Below, piece after piece: positions 36,110 through 47,229 of a stretch of DNA of 64,000 nucleotides. Location: the NCBI GenBank assembly GCA_009761415.1, contig QUOL01000013.1, forward strand, positions 796,501 to 860,500. The letters run 5' to 3'. The notes beneath the pieces are model-generated. The model had not been told where the DNA came from and made no database searches. It saw nothing but the letters and a program-made list of their open reading frames with translations. Position 1 is the stretch's first letter. Each line of letters begins with the position of its first letter. The position numbers and the translations under genes are program-made. The DNA is from Sarcomyxa edulis (Eukaryota; Basidiomycota; Agaricomycetes; Agaricales; Mycenaceae).

Positions 36110-36687
36110 GATGGTTGTTGGGAAAGAAGAAGGAAGACTTGAGGCCGAGTCTTGCTATAAGTACTTTCGGCGTGCTTCGATGACGAACCACTGGACGTCA
36201 TTTAGACTTGGGCCACTTGCCTAATCCGGTAGTCCTCCCATTCTCAATCTTTTACGGGAGACTGGCTACCAGATCTATGGAGTACTAGCCACTATCCGCT
36301 AGCAGGGAAAGGATACTCTGTGAGTTTCTGAGATCATCTTGGAGTCGTTTTGGAGTAGAACTGATTAGGTTACTGCAATACCCGGCACTCTCACAAGTCT
36401 GGACGATGCGGCAAGCCTCGAACTAAAATGGAAATCGATTCATCGATGACTGCCATGTCAAGCCTGCTTGGGAAGACGCGCCACTGAAACCTGCGAGTGG
36501 CACTAGCTATATAGCAGATATACTTCAAGTACTTGAGGCAGTGACTTTGCTTGTGGCAGTGATCTTGTCTTTGCCAATATTGTTCAAAACCCTCTCGAGT
36601 TAGGGGCGGCTTCTTTCGTTATCTTCAAGTCCATCTGCGATCGAGGTTCATCACACTACATATCATATCTAGAGTCTGAGCCTGCCA
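36110..36687. other. Divergent promoter region
   Basis: 578 bp between the HAM1-like start (leftward) and the F-box pseudogene start (rightward). No other feature seen. Confidence 0.5.
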
Positions 36688-37888
36688 ATGGGAACTCCCG
36701 TCATGCCAACTTTCAACACTCCAGAACTTGTCGACATCGTTATAGATCATCTTCATGCCGACAGGCCCTCCCTTATAGCATGCTCTCTAGTATCTAAACA
36801 ATGGTTCCCATCCAGCCGGTATCATCTTTTTGCCTCCGTCGAGCTCTCACTTCCAAGCCCTAGATGCATACAGTTTCTCAATCTTCTGGATTCACCACTC
36901 ACAACCATTCGACCCCACGTCCGGACTCCGCGCTCTTACGTTGATTAATTACCGTCCACTGGACAAAAATATCGCACGCCTTTCCGACCACCTCATCGCC
37001 ATCAACTCAGTGACTCTCACAATGATGTACCGTCCTCCCGGATTCTACACAGCGTCATTTCCGTTTCAACGAATCACCTGCTTACACCTTAATTTGTCTT
37101 TTCTCAGCACGGAGGATGATGTCGTCGATCTAATAAACTCGTTCCCATTGCTGGAAGAGCTGTCGATGATGAGTGTACACTGCGACTCGCCGTCGTCTCG
37201 TGCCCTAAAACTCCCGTCCTCTTTGCGCGTAATTCGCATCGACTGGACCCCCGGGCCATTGGAACCAACACCCGGCATGTTGGCTCACGTTTTTTCGGGA
37301 AGACAGAAGCTCCCCGCTCTGGACACAGTAGGCATGAGGATAGTCCCTGACAACATCACCGCATTGGGCGTCTTCCTACGCGATCTTGGGTCTCAACTTC
37401 GGAATTTGGAGCTTTGGATTGGGAGTAAGTGTAACGTAGGTGCGCAGTTTCTCTTCCTCCTTGTTTATATCCGAGTCATGCCTGACGCTCTTGTTATAGA
37501 CCAAATCGGTTCAGCTATCAATTTGGAGCATGACACTCGGCTTGAATCGATCGTCATTCATCCTTTTGAAGATTACATGTCGGAACCGATCATGGTTTAT
37601 TCCATGCCGGAATTGTTGCAGTTTAGCTATATCCCACGGCTCATCTCACAGATCAAGTCTCCTCTCATCGAGCTCATTGAGTTCGGTGTCTCTTCTCTGA
37701 CGGTAGAAGAATTGAATCAGTGGTCGGTGCTTCATTCTCTGGAACATGTCTTATCAGGACCACAATTTGCTCAATTGCGACGGCTCTCGCTCAGAGTGAG
37801 GCGGTCGTTCAGCCGAAAACAGTGCATGGATATCAGACAGAGGATGCCGATGTGTGATAAGCGGGGTATATTGGTGTTCAGATCGTAA
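36688..37888 (+). pseudogene. Frameshifted F-box/LRR-like gene (paralogue A)
   Basis: F-box proteins recruit substrates to SCF ubiquitin ligases. The 5' frame begins MGTPVMPTFNTPELVDIVID with a typical F-box opening (CSLVSKQWFPSSRYHLFASV). It reaches a stop after 86 codons. Homology to paralogue B at 45824-47006 resumes one frame over at about 36925 and runs to 37888 through leucine-rich segments (PLLEELSM, LRNLELWIG, FAQLRRLSLRV). Compared with B, A carries seven extra bases (about 36919-36925) between HVR and ALTL. A conserved intron can be placed at 37440-37499, in phase with B. The single lesion suggests recent inactivation or a sequence error. Confidence 0.75.
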
Positions 37889-38094
37889 TCTGCTCACCCT
37901 TTCCTGACGAGGATTAACGAGCCAACTGGGAACATGTTTATTTTGGATATACGCGTCTCGTGATGCTGGTCCTTCGTTCAGGCATACTTACTATCAATAT
38001 GTTTCGACATTCACATACAACACAAGCTACCATGATGCTCCACATACTATAGGTAGCACTCTAAGTACTCTAAGCTTGAATCCCAATGGACCTA

Positions 38095-39056
38095 CTATTG
38101 CTCACTGATATCAGCAGCACCAAGCACACCCCAAATGACTTTCCCAATCACAGGAATACCATCATTTCTCCACTGTGCCCTCTGTCTGGCAATCTCGGCG
38201 GTGTGCACATCCATTTTACCGGCAGCAACGCGTGTATCGATTATCGTAGAGGAAATGTATTCGGTGAATTCGGGGTGACCTTGAAGAGTGAGGATTTGGA
38301 TGTCCGTCAAAGATGATGTGGTGGATGGAGAGTGATTGGGTGCGTATCGGACCATTCCTTGGTTATACGAGATAGGTGTAGATCCGAGGAGGTGGAATGT
38401 GGGAGGGAGGGAAGGGACGTGGTCGCGATGCATTTGTTGGATGTTCTAGGCAAAGGTGCTATATACACGGTCATTAATATCGATAATTCGAGAAGCGTAC
38501 GCACGAGTTTGTCTGCGCCGAAGAGCTGTTTCCCCAAGTCTGTAAGATCGACTTCAGTGATACCTGCCTCCCATTTCCCGGAGTTGGGCACGCATTCCCC
38601 GCCGAGCGCTCGGGCAACTATCTGGTGGCCAAAGCAGATGCCTATAGCATATTGAAATAGCAGCATTGAACCTTGAGTATGAGGCAAGCGTACGTACCGA
38701 TGATCTTTATGTCCGGTTTCGAAGTCGCGATACGTGCAACGTATGAGACGAGCTTATTTATCCATTCTACGTCTTCGTATGCGGATGCAGCTGCACAGAA
38801 CGATAAGTGTATATTGCATACTCATATCAACGTACTCACCGGATCCGGTGATAATAATACCGTCGTAATGCTTGGTATCTGGTGGATATTCCATCTTATG
38901 TACGACATCGTATGGATCGAGGGTGAATGAGAGCTTTGGTGGAGTAGACTTTGTGAGAAGGGTATTAAATATCTGAGGATATGCGCCCTGTGTTTCGACT
39001 ATAGCTTCTAGGGGGGTATCGCACACTAACAGAGCCAGGGACAACGAGGAAGACAT
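38095..39056 (-). CDS. Class I glutamine amidotransferase-like protein
   Basis: Free-standing GATase1 domain, like the uncharacterised yeast YLR126C type, which may hydrolyse glutamine or gamma-glutamyl compounds. Exons read downward: 38840-39056, 38698-38790, 38505-38641, 38095-38445. They sum to 798 nt, or 265 aa. The nucleophile elbow ICFGHQI puts the catalytic Cys at residue 106. The LQGHPEF motif supplies His206 and Glu208, so the triad is complete. The N-terminal half has the oxyanion-type ITGSGE-like turn split by intron 1. There is no synthetase domain, so it is neither GMP synthase nor CTP synthase. It shares a 151-bp divergent promoter with the PUS4-like gene. Confidence 0.9.
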
Positions 39057-39207
39057 GGTCGCGTGAAAGATAAGATAAGATTAGATTGACTTCGATTTTT
39101 TTGTTCCGATCACTGACAGTGATCAACACTCCTCCTCTCCTTGACTGCTTCTGTTCTCTATACAGACACCACATTATTCCAGTGTGCATCGCCGATAAGA
39201 TCTCAAG
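39057..39207. promoter_or_regulatory. Compact bidirectional promoter (GATase / PUS4)
   Basis: Only 151 bp separate the two start codons, which point away from each other, so both genes must share this DNA for initiation or at least for proximal control. T/C-rich tracts lie in the right half. Confidence 0.5.
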
Positions 39208-40554
39208 ATGCCTAAAATCACACTTCCCCCTCTGCCTATCTCCGGTCTTTTTGGCGTCGCAAAGCCATCAGGTCCAACCTCCATGTCTATAATCGAAGAC
39301 ATAAAACAACTCGTCGTACAATCCAAGCTTTTCGTACCTGCCGATAAACTAGTACAAGGTAAAAATAACACTGGAAAAAAGGGATACAAACGTGGACGCG
39401 GCGGCGGGGTCGTCAAAATTGGTCAGGGAGGTACTTTGGACCCTTTGGCAGATGGTGTACTTGGTACGTACTTATATCGTCTTTCTGGATGATGCAAAGT
39501 ACTCATTGCGTGTAGTGCTTGGTGTCGGTAAAGGAACAAAGAAACTGTCCGAATTCTTGACCTGTACAAAAGTACATACGTCTCTCATTCTTACAGTCAA
39601 CGTCACTCATTGACAATCTCAGGAATACCGCACGACCTGCCTTCTAGGCTGCGAGACGGATACATACGATAGAGAAGGTTCCAGAGTGCGTACAGCACCC
39701 TGGCGGCACGTAACACGAGAAGAGGTCGAGAGCAAACTCGATGCATTCCGTGGTGAAATCGAACAGGCCCCTCCAATGTTCGTCCCCACGTAATTTCACG
39801 TCTCTTTAATTCAATATGCAGATGACGGCTTCTTCTTCCCCCTCCTATCTCACATAGATTCTCGGCGCTCCACATGGACGGTAAACGTCTCTACGAATAC
39901 GCAAGACAAGGTATACCCCTCCCGCGCCCGATCGAGAAACGTAAAGTGACCGTGGAGAAGTTGGAATTGACGGAGTGGCTTGGGAGCGAACACGGCTTTC
40001 GATGGCCAGTGAAGGCGTTTACTGACGAGGAGCGGAAGGCTTTGGAAATTGCTTTGAGCGGGGGGAAAGGGAAAGAGGAGGGAAGCGTGCAAGGGGAGGG
40101 GGCCAAGGTAGAAGAGCTGGAGGTTGAGGGTCAGAAGATAGAAGAGGAACAGCAGGAAGCCATGAAAGACCTGGTGGATGAGTCGACGATCCCAACAGCA
40201 TTCGTACTAACGATGACGGTATCGGGAGGGACGTACGTCCGCTCGGTCGTTCATGATCTTGCCCATGCTATAGGGTCTGCAGGGCATGTTGTGACACTTA
40301 CGAGAACGAGACAGGGGCGGTTCGCGTTGGATCAGAAGGTTGTCGAGGATAACCAAGTGAAAAATCTGGACGCGGAAGAAGTTTCCGCATCTGCATCCAA
40401 AGCAAAGGCCGATTCACCATCGACCTTAGAGGGTGAACGAGGATGCGTACCTTGGGAAGTATTCTGGCGAGCAATTGCAGACCCTGGGGAGGCCGATGTA
40501 GATGGATGGACGGAGTGGGAGAGGGAGGTAATTGAACGTTTGGAAGTCGTTTGA
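39208..40554 (+). CDS. PUS4: TruB-family tRNA pseudouridine-55 synthase (PUS4-like)
   Basis: Isomerises U55 in the T loop of tRNAs. Exons 39208-39463, 39516-39571, 39623-39777 and 39858-40554 sum to 1164 nt, or 387 aa. The catalytic motif GQGGTLDPLADGVL places the nucleophilic Asp at residue 78. Supporting family motifs are GLFGVAKPSGPTS near the N-terminus, LGVGKGTKKL, PPIFSALHMDGKRLYEYAR across intron 3, and TYVRSVVHDLAHAIGSAGH near the C-terminus. A Lys/Arg/Gly-rich insert precedes the catalytic loop, and a Glu-rich acidic insert sits in the second half. Both are common in eukaryotic PUS4. Localisation (nucleus and mitochondria in yeast) cannot be decided here. Confidence 0.93.
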
Positions 40555-41248
40555 ATTTGACCAGATGGGATGGCAGGGATGTATACAGTTAACGGTGCCC
40601 ATAGGTATCGCTTCCACACATTCTCTTCCCAAACGACTGTGATTGACTTGGACCTGTAGCTATAGTCTAGGTATGCCGATGTCTCTTGGTATATCCTTGT
40701 GGTAAAATAAATCGAGCATACCTTTGCAATGACCAAGTAGTCACGTAAATTCTTCCAGAGAGTGCGCTACAGGTATGTCTAGTCTCACATCCGAATTGGG
40801 ATGTCATGAGGGGATGGATGTGAGACTAAGGTATGTCAGGAAAACATACTAACCGGGGATAAAGCATGGGCGCTAAGTAGTATCCAGTCATGCCCCACCC
40901 AGTTGCAGGGATACGGTCCATTGGCGCTTCTTGAAATATCCGGAGACTCGCAGACAGCCCGCCCTAGCCCACTTCTTCTGCAGTTATCTCGCTGGTTTCC
41001 TATACCCGTACACACTTTCCGTATAAGGCTTTACCTTCGACACACTTGATCGTAGGTGCTTATCAGGTCCCTTGGTAAGCTTTCATCTTAGTAATTAGAC
41101 GGAAGCTTACTGATGATGTTGATTTTCGTATCCATATTCATTGTAGGATTTACATGACGTACGGTCCAAAAAACATACAAAAGCCTGAACGATGTGAATA
41201 TCCAGGCATAAACCACACAAACCACAGCTACTCAACGATCACCTCACA
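40555..41248. other. Intergenic region
   Basis: 3' flank of PUS4 and promoter of the NAD(P)-binding protein. Near 40775-40830 a near-palindromic stretch (gtatgtctagtctcacatcc ... ggatgtgagactaaggtatgtc) could form a hairpin of about 12-16 bp around 40 bp of loop. No gene seen. Confidence 0.45.
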
Positions 41249-42570
41249 ATGTCCAAAGTAAACATCCTATTCCTCGGTGCCACTGGCTACCTCGGTGGAA
41301 CCGTCTTCCAACGTCTCTTGAAGCACCCTAGAGCCTCTTCATTCAACATTACGGCTCTTGTCCGCTCGAAGGACAAGGCAGAGATCATCAAGTCTCTCAA
41401 CATTGGTGTAGAAACGGTCATCGGGTCCAACGATGATTCCGCCAAGCTAGAGGAGTTATCCTCAAAGGCTGATTATGTCTTCTCAATCGTGAGTGGCATT
41501 CCGGCACTTGTTGAAATGTCTGACTGTATCATCAAACTTAGTCCGATTCGGATAATATGGCGGCTATAAAAGCCGTTTTGAGCGGTTTGAAGAAACGTTT
41601 CGAGGCTACAGGGATCCGTCCCGTCCTCATCCATACTGTAAGCCAGATGCTGTTGGGGTTGTTCCTTCACTCTGACATAATTTCTCTCAAGTCGGGCACT
41701 GCGATCGTGATGGACGATGCTAGAGGCATGTTCACATACGAAACGATCTACGACGACACAAACGCAGACCAGATCGCGACTGTGACTGACACCCAGCTTC
41801 ACAGGGACGTCGATCTTGTGATCGAGAGCGCTGATAAGGCCGGTGAGTGCTGATCGCCCACACTTGTCTCTCATATTAAATGCTGATCATACATTGATTG
41901 CTCACAGGATACGTATATACATATAGCATCGTCCCTGGCACGATCTATGGTCTTGCGTCTGGTCGATTCGTCGAACTCGGGATTCAAAATTCCCACTCGA
42001 TTCAAATCCCTCTCCTTGTCAGAGCCGGCATCGCGCGTGGCCATGCGGGTATGGTGGGCAAAGGAGTGAACTTATGGCCGAATGCTCATGTTGAGGATGG
42101 TATGTGACCATCTTATCATTCTGTTGTCGCGCTGCTGATCGTGTTTGCCTCCATATCACAGTCGCTGATCTGTTCGTCGTCCTTTACGACTACGTCGCGT
42201 CCCATAACAAAGATACAACTGGACACGGCTATACCGGCTACTACTTTGCTGAGAACGGCGAACACAACCTTTACGATGTAAGCAAAGCTATTCAAGTGGC
42301 GTTCAACGAGCTCGGCGTCGGTGCCGCACAAGCGGAGCCGGATTCATTCACGGACGAGGAATGTGTCAAGTATTTCGGTGTAAGTGCACGCATCGTTCTG
42401 TCTCTACCTTAGTTTCTGATCTAGGGGCGCCACAGGGATATTTCATGGGCTCGAACTCGCGTTGTGTCGCTAAAAAGTCACGCGCGATCGGGTGGAAGCC
42501 GGTCCATACTACTGCAGATATGTTGGCCAGTATCAAACCTGAGGTGGAAGCGTTGTTGAAGAAGGCTTGA
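41249..42570 (+). CDS. NAD(P)-binding Rossmann protein (NmrA/epimerase-like)
   Basis: Atypical short-chain dehydrogenase or NmrA-like protein. Exons 41249-41488, 41542-41637, 41692-41842, 41908-42099, 42162-42379 and 42436-42570 sum to 1032 nt, or 343 aa. The dinucleotide-binding turn GATGYLGG is at residues 10-17, after a hydrophobic strand (VNILFL). ALVRSKDK follows strand 2, where NADP-preferring members often carry a basic residue. Later segments (SGTAIVMDDARG, YSIVPGTIYGLASG, HVEDVADLFVVLYDY) match the substrate half of the fold. I see no classic SDR Tyr-x-x-x-Lys pair, so it may be a reductase of another type or a redox-sensing regulator. Confidence 0.85.
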
Positions 42571-42673
42571 TTGAAGGCGAATCGCATTTGTATATGCACG
42601 GTCATGTAGTAGGAAGGGTATATATATATATCTCAATCTTTTTTACAAATATAAGAAGAACCATAGTCCTCTA

Positions 42674-43700
42674 TCATACCGCAGCCATCATCTCATTCTC
42701 ACTCTCTCCCTGCTGTTTCTTCAGAGCCGCCTTGGGAGGGACTAGCCCTGGTTGCGCGTAGAGAATAACGCAAAGAAGTTCTGATGTGGCTGCGAGGGGG
42801 TACCAGAGGTGCTCGTTTCCGGCCTGGGCAGTGTTGCCGATGGTAGCGGTGAAGAAGGCTTCACGGACGATGAGTAGGACAGAGATGACGCAAAGGATGT
42901 GGGTAGCGTGACGCATGGCCCATGGTTCGTCTATCGGTCTATAATCAGCTGTATAAAATTGACCGTCAGTTGAAGGCACGTTGATTGAGCTCAGAGTTTT
43001 ACGGACCCTTGTGTTCAATAGTTGCGAGGACGACCGTTTGGAAGGCTTGAAGTATGGTGAGGACTAAGAAGATGATAGTGCTGGCCTTACGCAGCGCGTT
43101 ACCGGTATCGATGTCGCTCTGCGATGCATGAGTGTTGGTAGATTTTGTGAGGCCCACGATTCCGAGAGCGACTGAAACCATGAGGGCCATCCTGAATATG
43201 TGGCGGTTTCGTGTTATGCGAGAAATGATCCCAAATTTCGTGGGAGAGATTGTGATACCCGACATGATTTCCCTGAGGAAAGGTCAGAATTCAGGGTGGT
43301 ATTTGAGAGGAAATTTGACATACCGATCTAGTACTAGCGTGTAAGCCGAGTATAACAAACCGAAAAATCCGATGTTGAAGAAGACTTGGTTGGCGATGAG
43401 CAAGTGCAGGTTCTCGCCAGCACCGTCAGAAGATGCTAGAACGGTACGCGTTACGAACGCTGCTACTCGTACTGCAGACTGAAGCGTCAGTGCTGCTCCA
43501 ACTAGACAAAGGAAGGGGCTGTTTTGGTACTTACCGAGGCAGAAGAACACCAGGACAAAGTGGACATACGTAGGGATGCGTATGGATTGTCGAATGAACC
43601 AGAGAAGGAGAAAAATATAGAGGGCGATGAAGATGACAGCAGCAGCGACAGACTCTATCCCGAAGAGTTTGGCATAATTGAAGTCAGAAGGGGTCGTCAT
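42674..43700 (-). CDS. Seven-helix membrane protein (DUF7702-like)
   Basis: Fungal integral membrane protein of unknown function. Exons read downward: 43535-43700, 43324-43471, 43007-43272, 42674-42948. They sum to 855 nt, or 284 aa. The start is MTTPSDFNYAKLFGIES. About seven hydrophobic helices follow, including SVAAAVIFIALYIFLLLWFI, NQVFFNIGFFGLLYSAYTLV, ALMVSVALGIVGL and STIIFLVLTILQAFQTVVLA. The tail is short and hydrophilic (KAALKKQQGESENE). The pattern resembles the DUF7702 and RTA1-like groups; family assignment is from memory. It converges on the reductase-like gene with 103 bp between stops. Confidence 0.8.
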
Positions 43701-44899
43701 TATAGTCGATTTTTGAGGTACAGTGTGGGACAAATAGAACGAGATCTGCGTGTTGAGGGAATACAGTGAAGAGACTCACATTCTGAATTTAAGTAAGTAT
43801 CAGGATACTTATTTTTAGATCTAGGTGAGCCCCAGGCACGCCAACCGCAGTGCGCTGTGCACGGCCCAAAGGATTTTGAAAGTTCCGAGTATCTTCACGC
43901 TTCCCTTGTCCCTACTGTGTAGGAGATACGCGACTGACGGCGACGAGAACGGGAGCGACTGGATAGCAAGAAGCGTGAAGATCAACGAATGCATTGCGAA
44001 TGCACAGCAATTCTACATTACCAATTATGGACTGCACCCGACTGCTCCCGTGTCGATTGTTCTTGCCGATTTGGGAATGCCATCAGGGAGGCCTGTTGTC
44101 GGGGTTTTTGATAGCGTCTGAATATGTCTAGATCTTGTGGCATCATCCATTCAATGGTGGAGCTGTAAGGTCCCCTCGGATACAGCACAGACTGCAAGCG
44201 ACTGCTGCGTCTTTTGCAGAGGTTGTCTAACATAAGGTGGGGCGAGAAACCATCAAATATAGTTGGGCGCCGTGGAGAGAAAAATGCACTGACACGGATG
44301 CTATCAATTTAATTTGGTGACCTGAAAACGATTTGGTTAGGTAACGAGTTATGATGGGCGTACATGATTGGGGTTTTGGTGGTGTTTAGAATTTGAGGTA
44401 CTTCATCGGTCCGAGTCTGAGGCCACGCGCCATTCACCATTAAGATGCTAGTAGACCCTGAGTACTGAGTGACGGACTCCGATCGCGAGTGAGACACTTT
44501 GAGAAATGCACATCCATTTGAAACTGATATACCACAGTACCCAAAGCACTCCGAGTTTCATTCTGCAAAATTGAAAAGCTAGATCATGTTAGCGGTTGAT
44601 TAGCGGCGAATTTCCACAATTGATGGCTGCTTGATGGGACCGAGTCGGCCTCCGCTGATTTCAATTTCAGTTGGGGCGCACAGGTTTGTTTGTCGTCAAC
44701 TTTAGCTCCAAACAATATACCACGAGCATCCGAAAGTCGTTTGGGATCGTAGACTGGTACTTGCTGGTACTTATCATAGAATATGGCATGGGTCGTCAGA
44801 AGTGTCATACTCTATACGCACGTTCACAATATTAATATCTTGACGTGTCTTGCCGAGCTTCTACATCAACTTACTTGCGCCGTCAAGTTGACATTGTAA
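43701..44899. other. Intergenic region left of the MITE
   Basis: Contains the promoter of the seven-helix protein. A non-ATG frame at 43825-44121 has no recognisable domain and was not called. Confidence 0.5.
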
Positions 44900-45361
44900 G
44901 GCCCCGTTCGGCGCCTCAGCTAAGCTCAGCTGAGTTTGCGATTTCCCCGCCAAATTTCAACTCGCGACTTTTGCTCAGCTTGGTCTCAGCTTCGACTCAG
45001 CTAGAGTCCATTTTAGGTAGCTTATTCACAGACAAACCAAGCTGATGCACGTACGGCGCCAAAGTTTGCCTCAGCTAGCCTTCGTTTGTCACACTGTGTT
45101 CAGGCCTCTCGAACTCTTCTACATCTTGCATCAGAATCAAAAATTTACTTCATTGCTGCATATTATCCTTCTAATTAGTGTTATCGCCAGCTTCTGGATA
45201 GACAATTATGTCGTAGTGGCGTACACCAAAACCGAATTGCTCTCGTGGCTTGTGACGTCTTTGTGACCAAAACTGAGACCGAGTTCTCGCCGAGTTCCCA
45301 CGGTCAAAGTCAGCTCGCGGCAAACTCAGCTGAGTGAGTTTGAGATAGCTGAGGCGGGGCC
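44900..45361. mobile_element. Tourist-like MITE (PIF/Harbinger type)
   Basis: A 462-bp non-coding element. The left end begins GGCCCCGTTCGGCGCCTCAG. The right end, read on the opposite strand, begins GGCCCCGCCTCAGCTATCTC. Both ends continue into CTCAGCTGAGTTTGC, giving imperfect inverted repeats of about 40-45 bp. The trinucleotide TAA flanks both sides directly (44897-44899 and 45362-45364), the TWA target duplication typical of PIF/Harbinger. Internal DNA repeats CTCAGCT several times and has no transposase. The terminus resembles plant Tourist elements. An autonomous partner is not in the window. Confidence 0.82.
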
Positions 45362-45364
45362 TAA

Positions 45365-45823
45365 CTTTTGAACAGCTCAATCAGGGTCCGCTGCCACGGA
45401 TCTATGAGAGCAATAAGAGAGGTGAACGCCAAAATTTTAGCACGTTGCATGTTTTATGGGGAGAGGTTAAGTACGCGCCTCGTAGCCTCAACAGTGTATA
45501 CGATGCGAGCATAAAGAGATCTCGGTAACTACTGCGCATCGTGCGATCCAGCTGCGTGTTTGATGAGACAGCCCATCACACGACAACGGGAGACGACCGA
45601 TGATAGCAACTTGTAAGCAGTGATAAGTAGTACTGTTGGCTAGAAATGCATTGCGTTCTATTATCGTCACCATCCGCAGAAGAGTGCAGGATAAGTATGC
45701 TTGACTCACTGTCGCTGTTTGCTAATCGAACAACACATCATTTTTGGATCCAAATAGAGCCCGAGACAATATTAATATTGTGCGCGTACCCACCCATGGC
45801 CACTAGTGGCAATACTAAGTAGT
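45365..45823. other. Intergenic region right of the MITE
   Basis: Upstream DNA of F-box paralogue B. No additional feature recognised. Confidence 0.45.
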
Positions 45824-47006
45824 ATGTCGAGAGTCGACATACAGGAACTCATCGATATGATTATCGACTATCTTCACGACGACCAAAGCTCCCTTGCATC
45901 TTGTGCACTTGTCGCCTATCAATGGGTCCAATCCAGCCGATATCATCTTTTTGCCTCCGTCTCCCTCTCTGGCTTCAGATGGATTCGTTTCCTCGATCTA
46001 CTTGATTCGCCGTACACAACCATCCCACATCATGTCCGTGCTCTTGAGCTGACCGACTGCCACAATGAGCTCGAATCATTGGACGAAGGTATCGCACGCC
46101 TTTCCAATAGCAACCATCTCGTTGCTATTAACTCGCTATCTCTCAAGATGATAGACTGGAGAAAATTGAGTCTCGAGTTTCATATAGCGACGCTACTATC
46201 TTCGTTTCAACGAATCATTCGCCTACATCTTGATCACACCTCTTTTAGAACGGAGGATGATGTCGTCGATCTGATAAGCACGTACCCATTGCTGGAGGAA
46301 TTGTCGATGGAAGATGTACTCTACGACTCATCATCGGTTCGTGTTGTGAAACTCCCGCCTTCTTTGCGTGTGCTTCACGTCCACTTGGGCGCTATGCCTC
46401 GCATGTTGGTCGACGTATTGTCGGGAAGAAATAGGCTCTGCGTTCTGAACACACTAGGCATGTCGATAGGACCTGACGATATTACTTTGGTCGGCCTCTC
46501 TCTACGCGATTTTGGGTCTCAACTTCGGCATCTGGAGCTTTGGATTAGGGATGGGTGTAGTCCAGGTGCGCAATTTCTCTTCTTTGTTGATATTCAAACC
46601 ATGCCTGATGGCCTTTTTCCTAGACGAAATCTGCTCAGGTATCGATTTGGGGCATAACACTCGACTTCAATCAATCGTGATCAATCCATTTGAATGGGAA
46701 AGCCTACAGGCGTTATTGAACGATGAATTTTTTCCACGAATAATCTCACAGATCAAGTCTACTTTCATCGAGTCTATCGAGTTCACTGTCACTCTGCTGT
46801 CGGGGGATATGCTGAGCGAGTGGACGGGGTTTTCTTCTCTGGATCAAGTTTTGTCGGGACCACAATTTGCTAAATTGCGACGGTTACTGTTCAGAGTTTG
46901 GGGGCACCATTTCAGGTACACACGATATTTAGATGCTGTTAAGCAAGGGATGCCGAGGTGTGATGAGCGGGGTATATTGGAGTTGGAGATTGCGTGGAAC
47001 GATTGA
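45824..47006 (+). CDS. F-box/LRR-like protein (paralogue B)
   Basis: Predicted SCF substrate receptor. Exons 45824-46565 and 46624-47006 sum to 1125 nt, or 374 aa. An F-box-like start (QELIDMIIDYLHDDQSSLAS, then CALVAYQWVQSSRYHLFASV) is followed by irregular leucine-rich segments: HVRALEL, RIIRLHLDHTSF, YPLLEELSM, LRHLELWIR and FAKLRRLLFRV. The apparent frame break near 46600 is explained by an intron with donor gtgcgc and acceptor cctag. The same position works in paralogue A. The first ATG in frame is used; the frame opens earlier with a non-ATG codon. It sits 9 kb from A in the same orientation and just upstream of MTR4. Low conservation is typical of agaricomycete F-box expansions. Confidence 0.8.
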
Positions 47007-47229
47007 TTCCGTAGCGAGTGTAACGGAGATGGGATATGTCTAGAAACGGTGGGGATTCTGAGAATGACTTGAACTGAATCAAGAGGAATTTTGGAGGATA
47101 CAAGTAAAGTCGTTGTCACGGTCAGTCACGCTTGCTCGTGCTTGGCAAGAGCATTAGCGGACTCTGAATTTGACCGATTTTCTTCAACGCCGATGATAAT
47201 TTCTTGAAATTCCTTCACGCCCGTCCGCG

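Noticed and set aside
43825..44121. 98-aa frame left of the MITE
   Set aside because: Begins with GTG, lacks introns or homology I recognise, and shows no start context.
46566..46660. Frameshift in F-box paralogue B
   Set aside because: A GT-AG intron (gtgcgc to cctag) at 46566-46623 restores the frame, and paralogue A has a splice pair at the same place.
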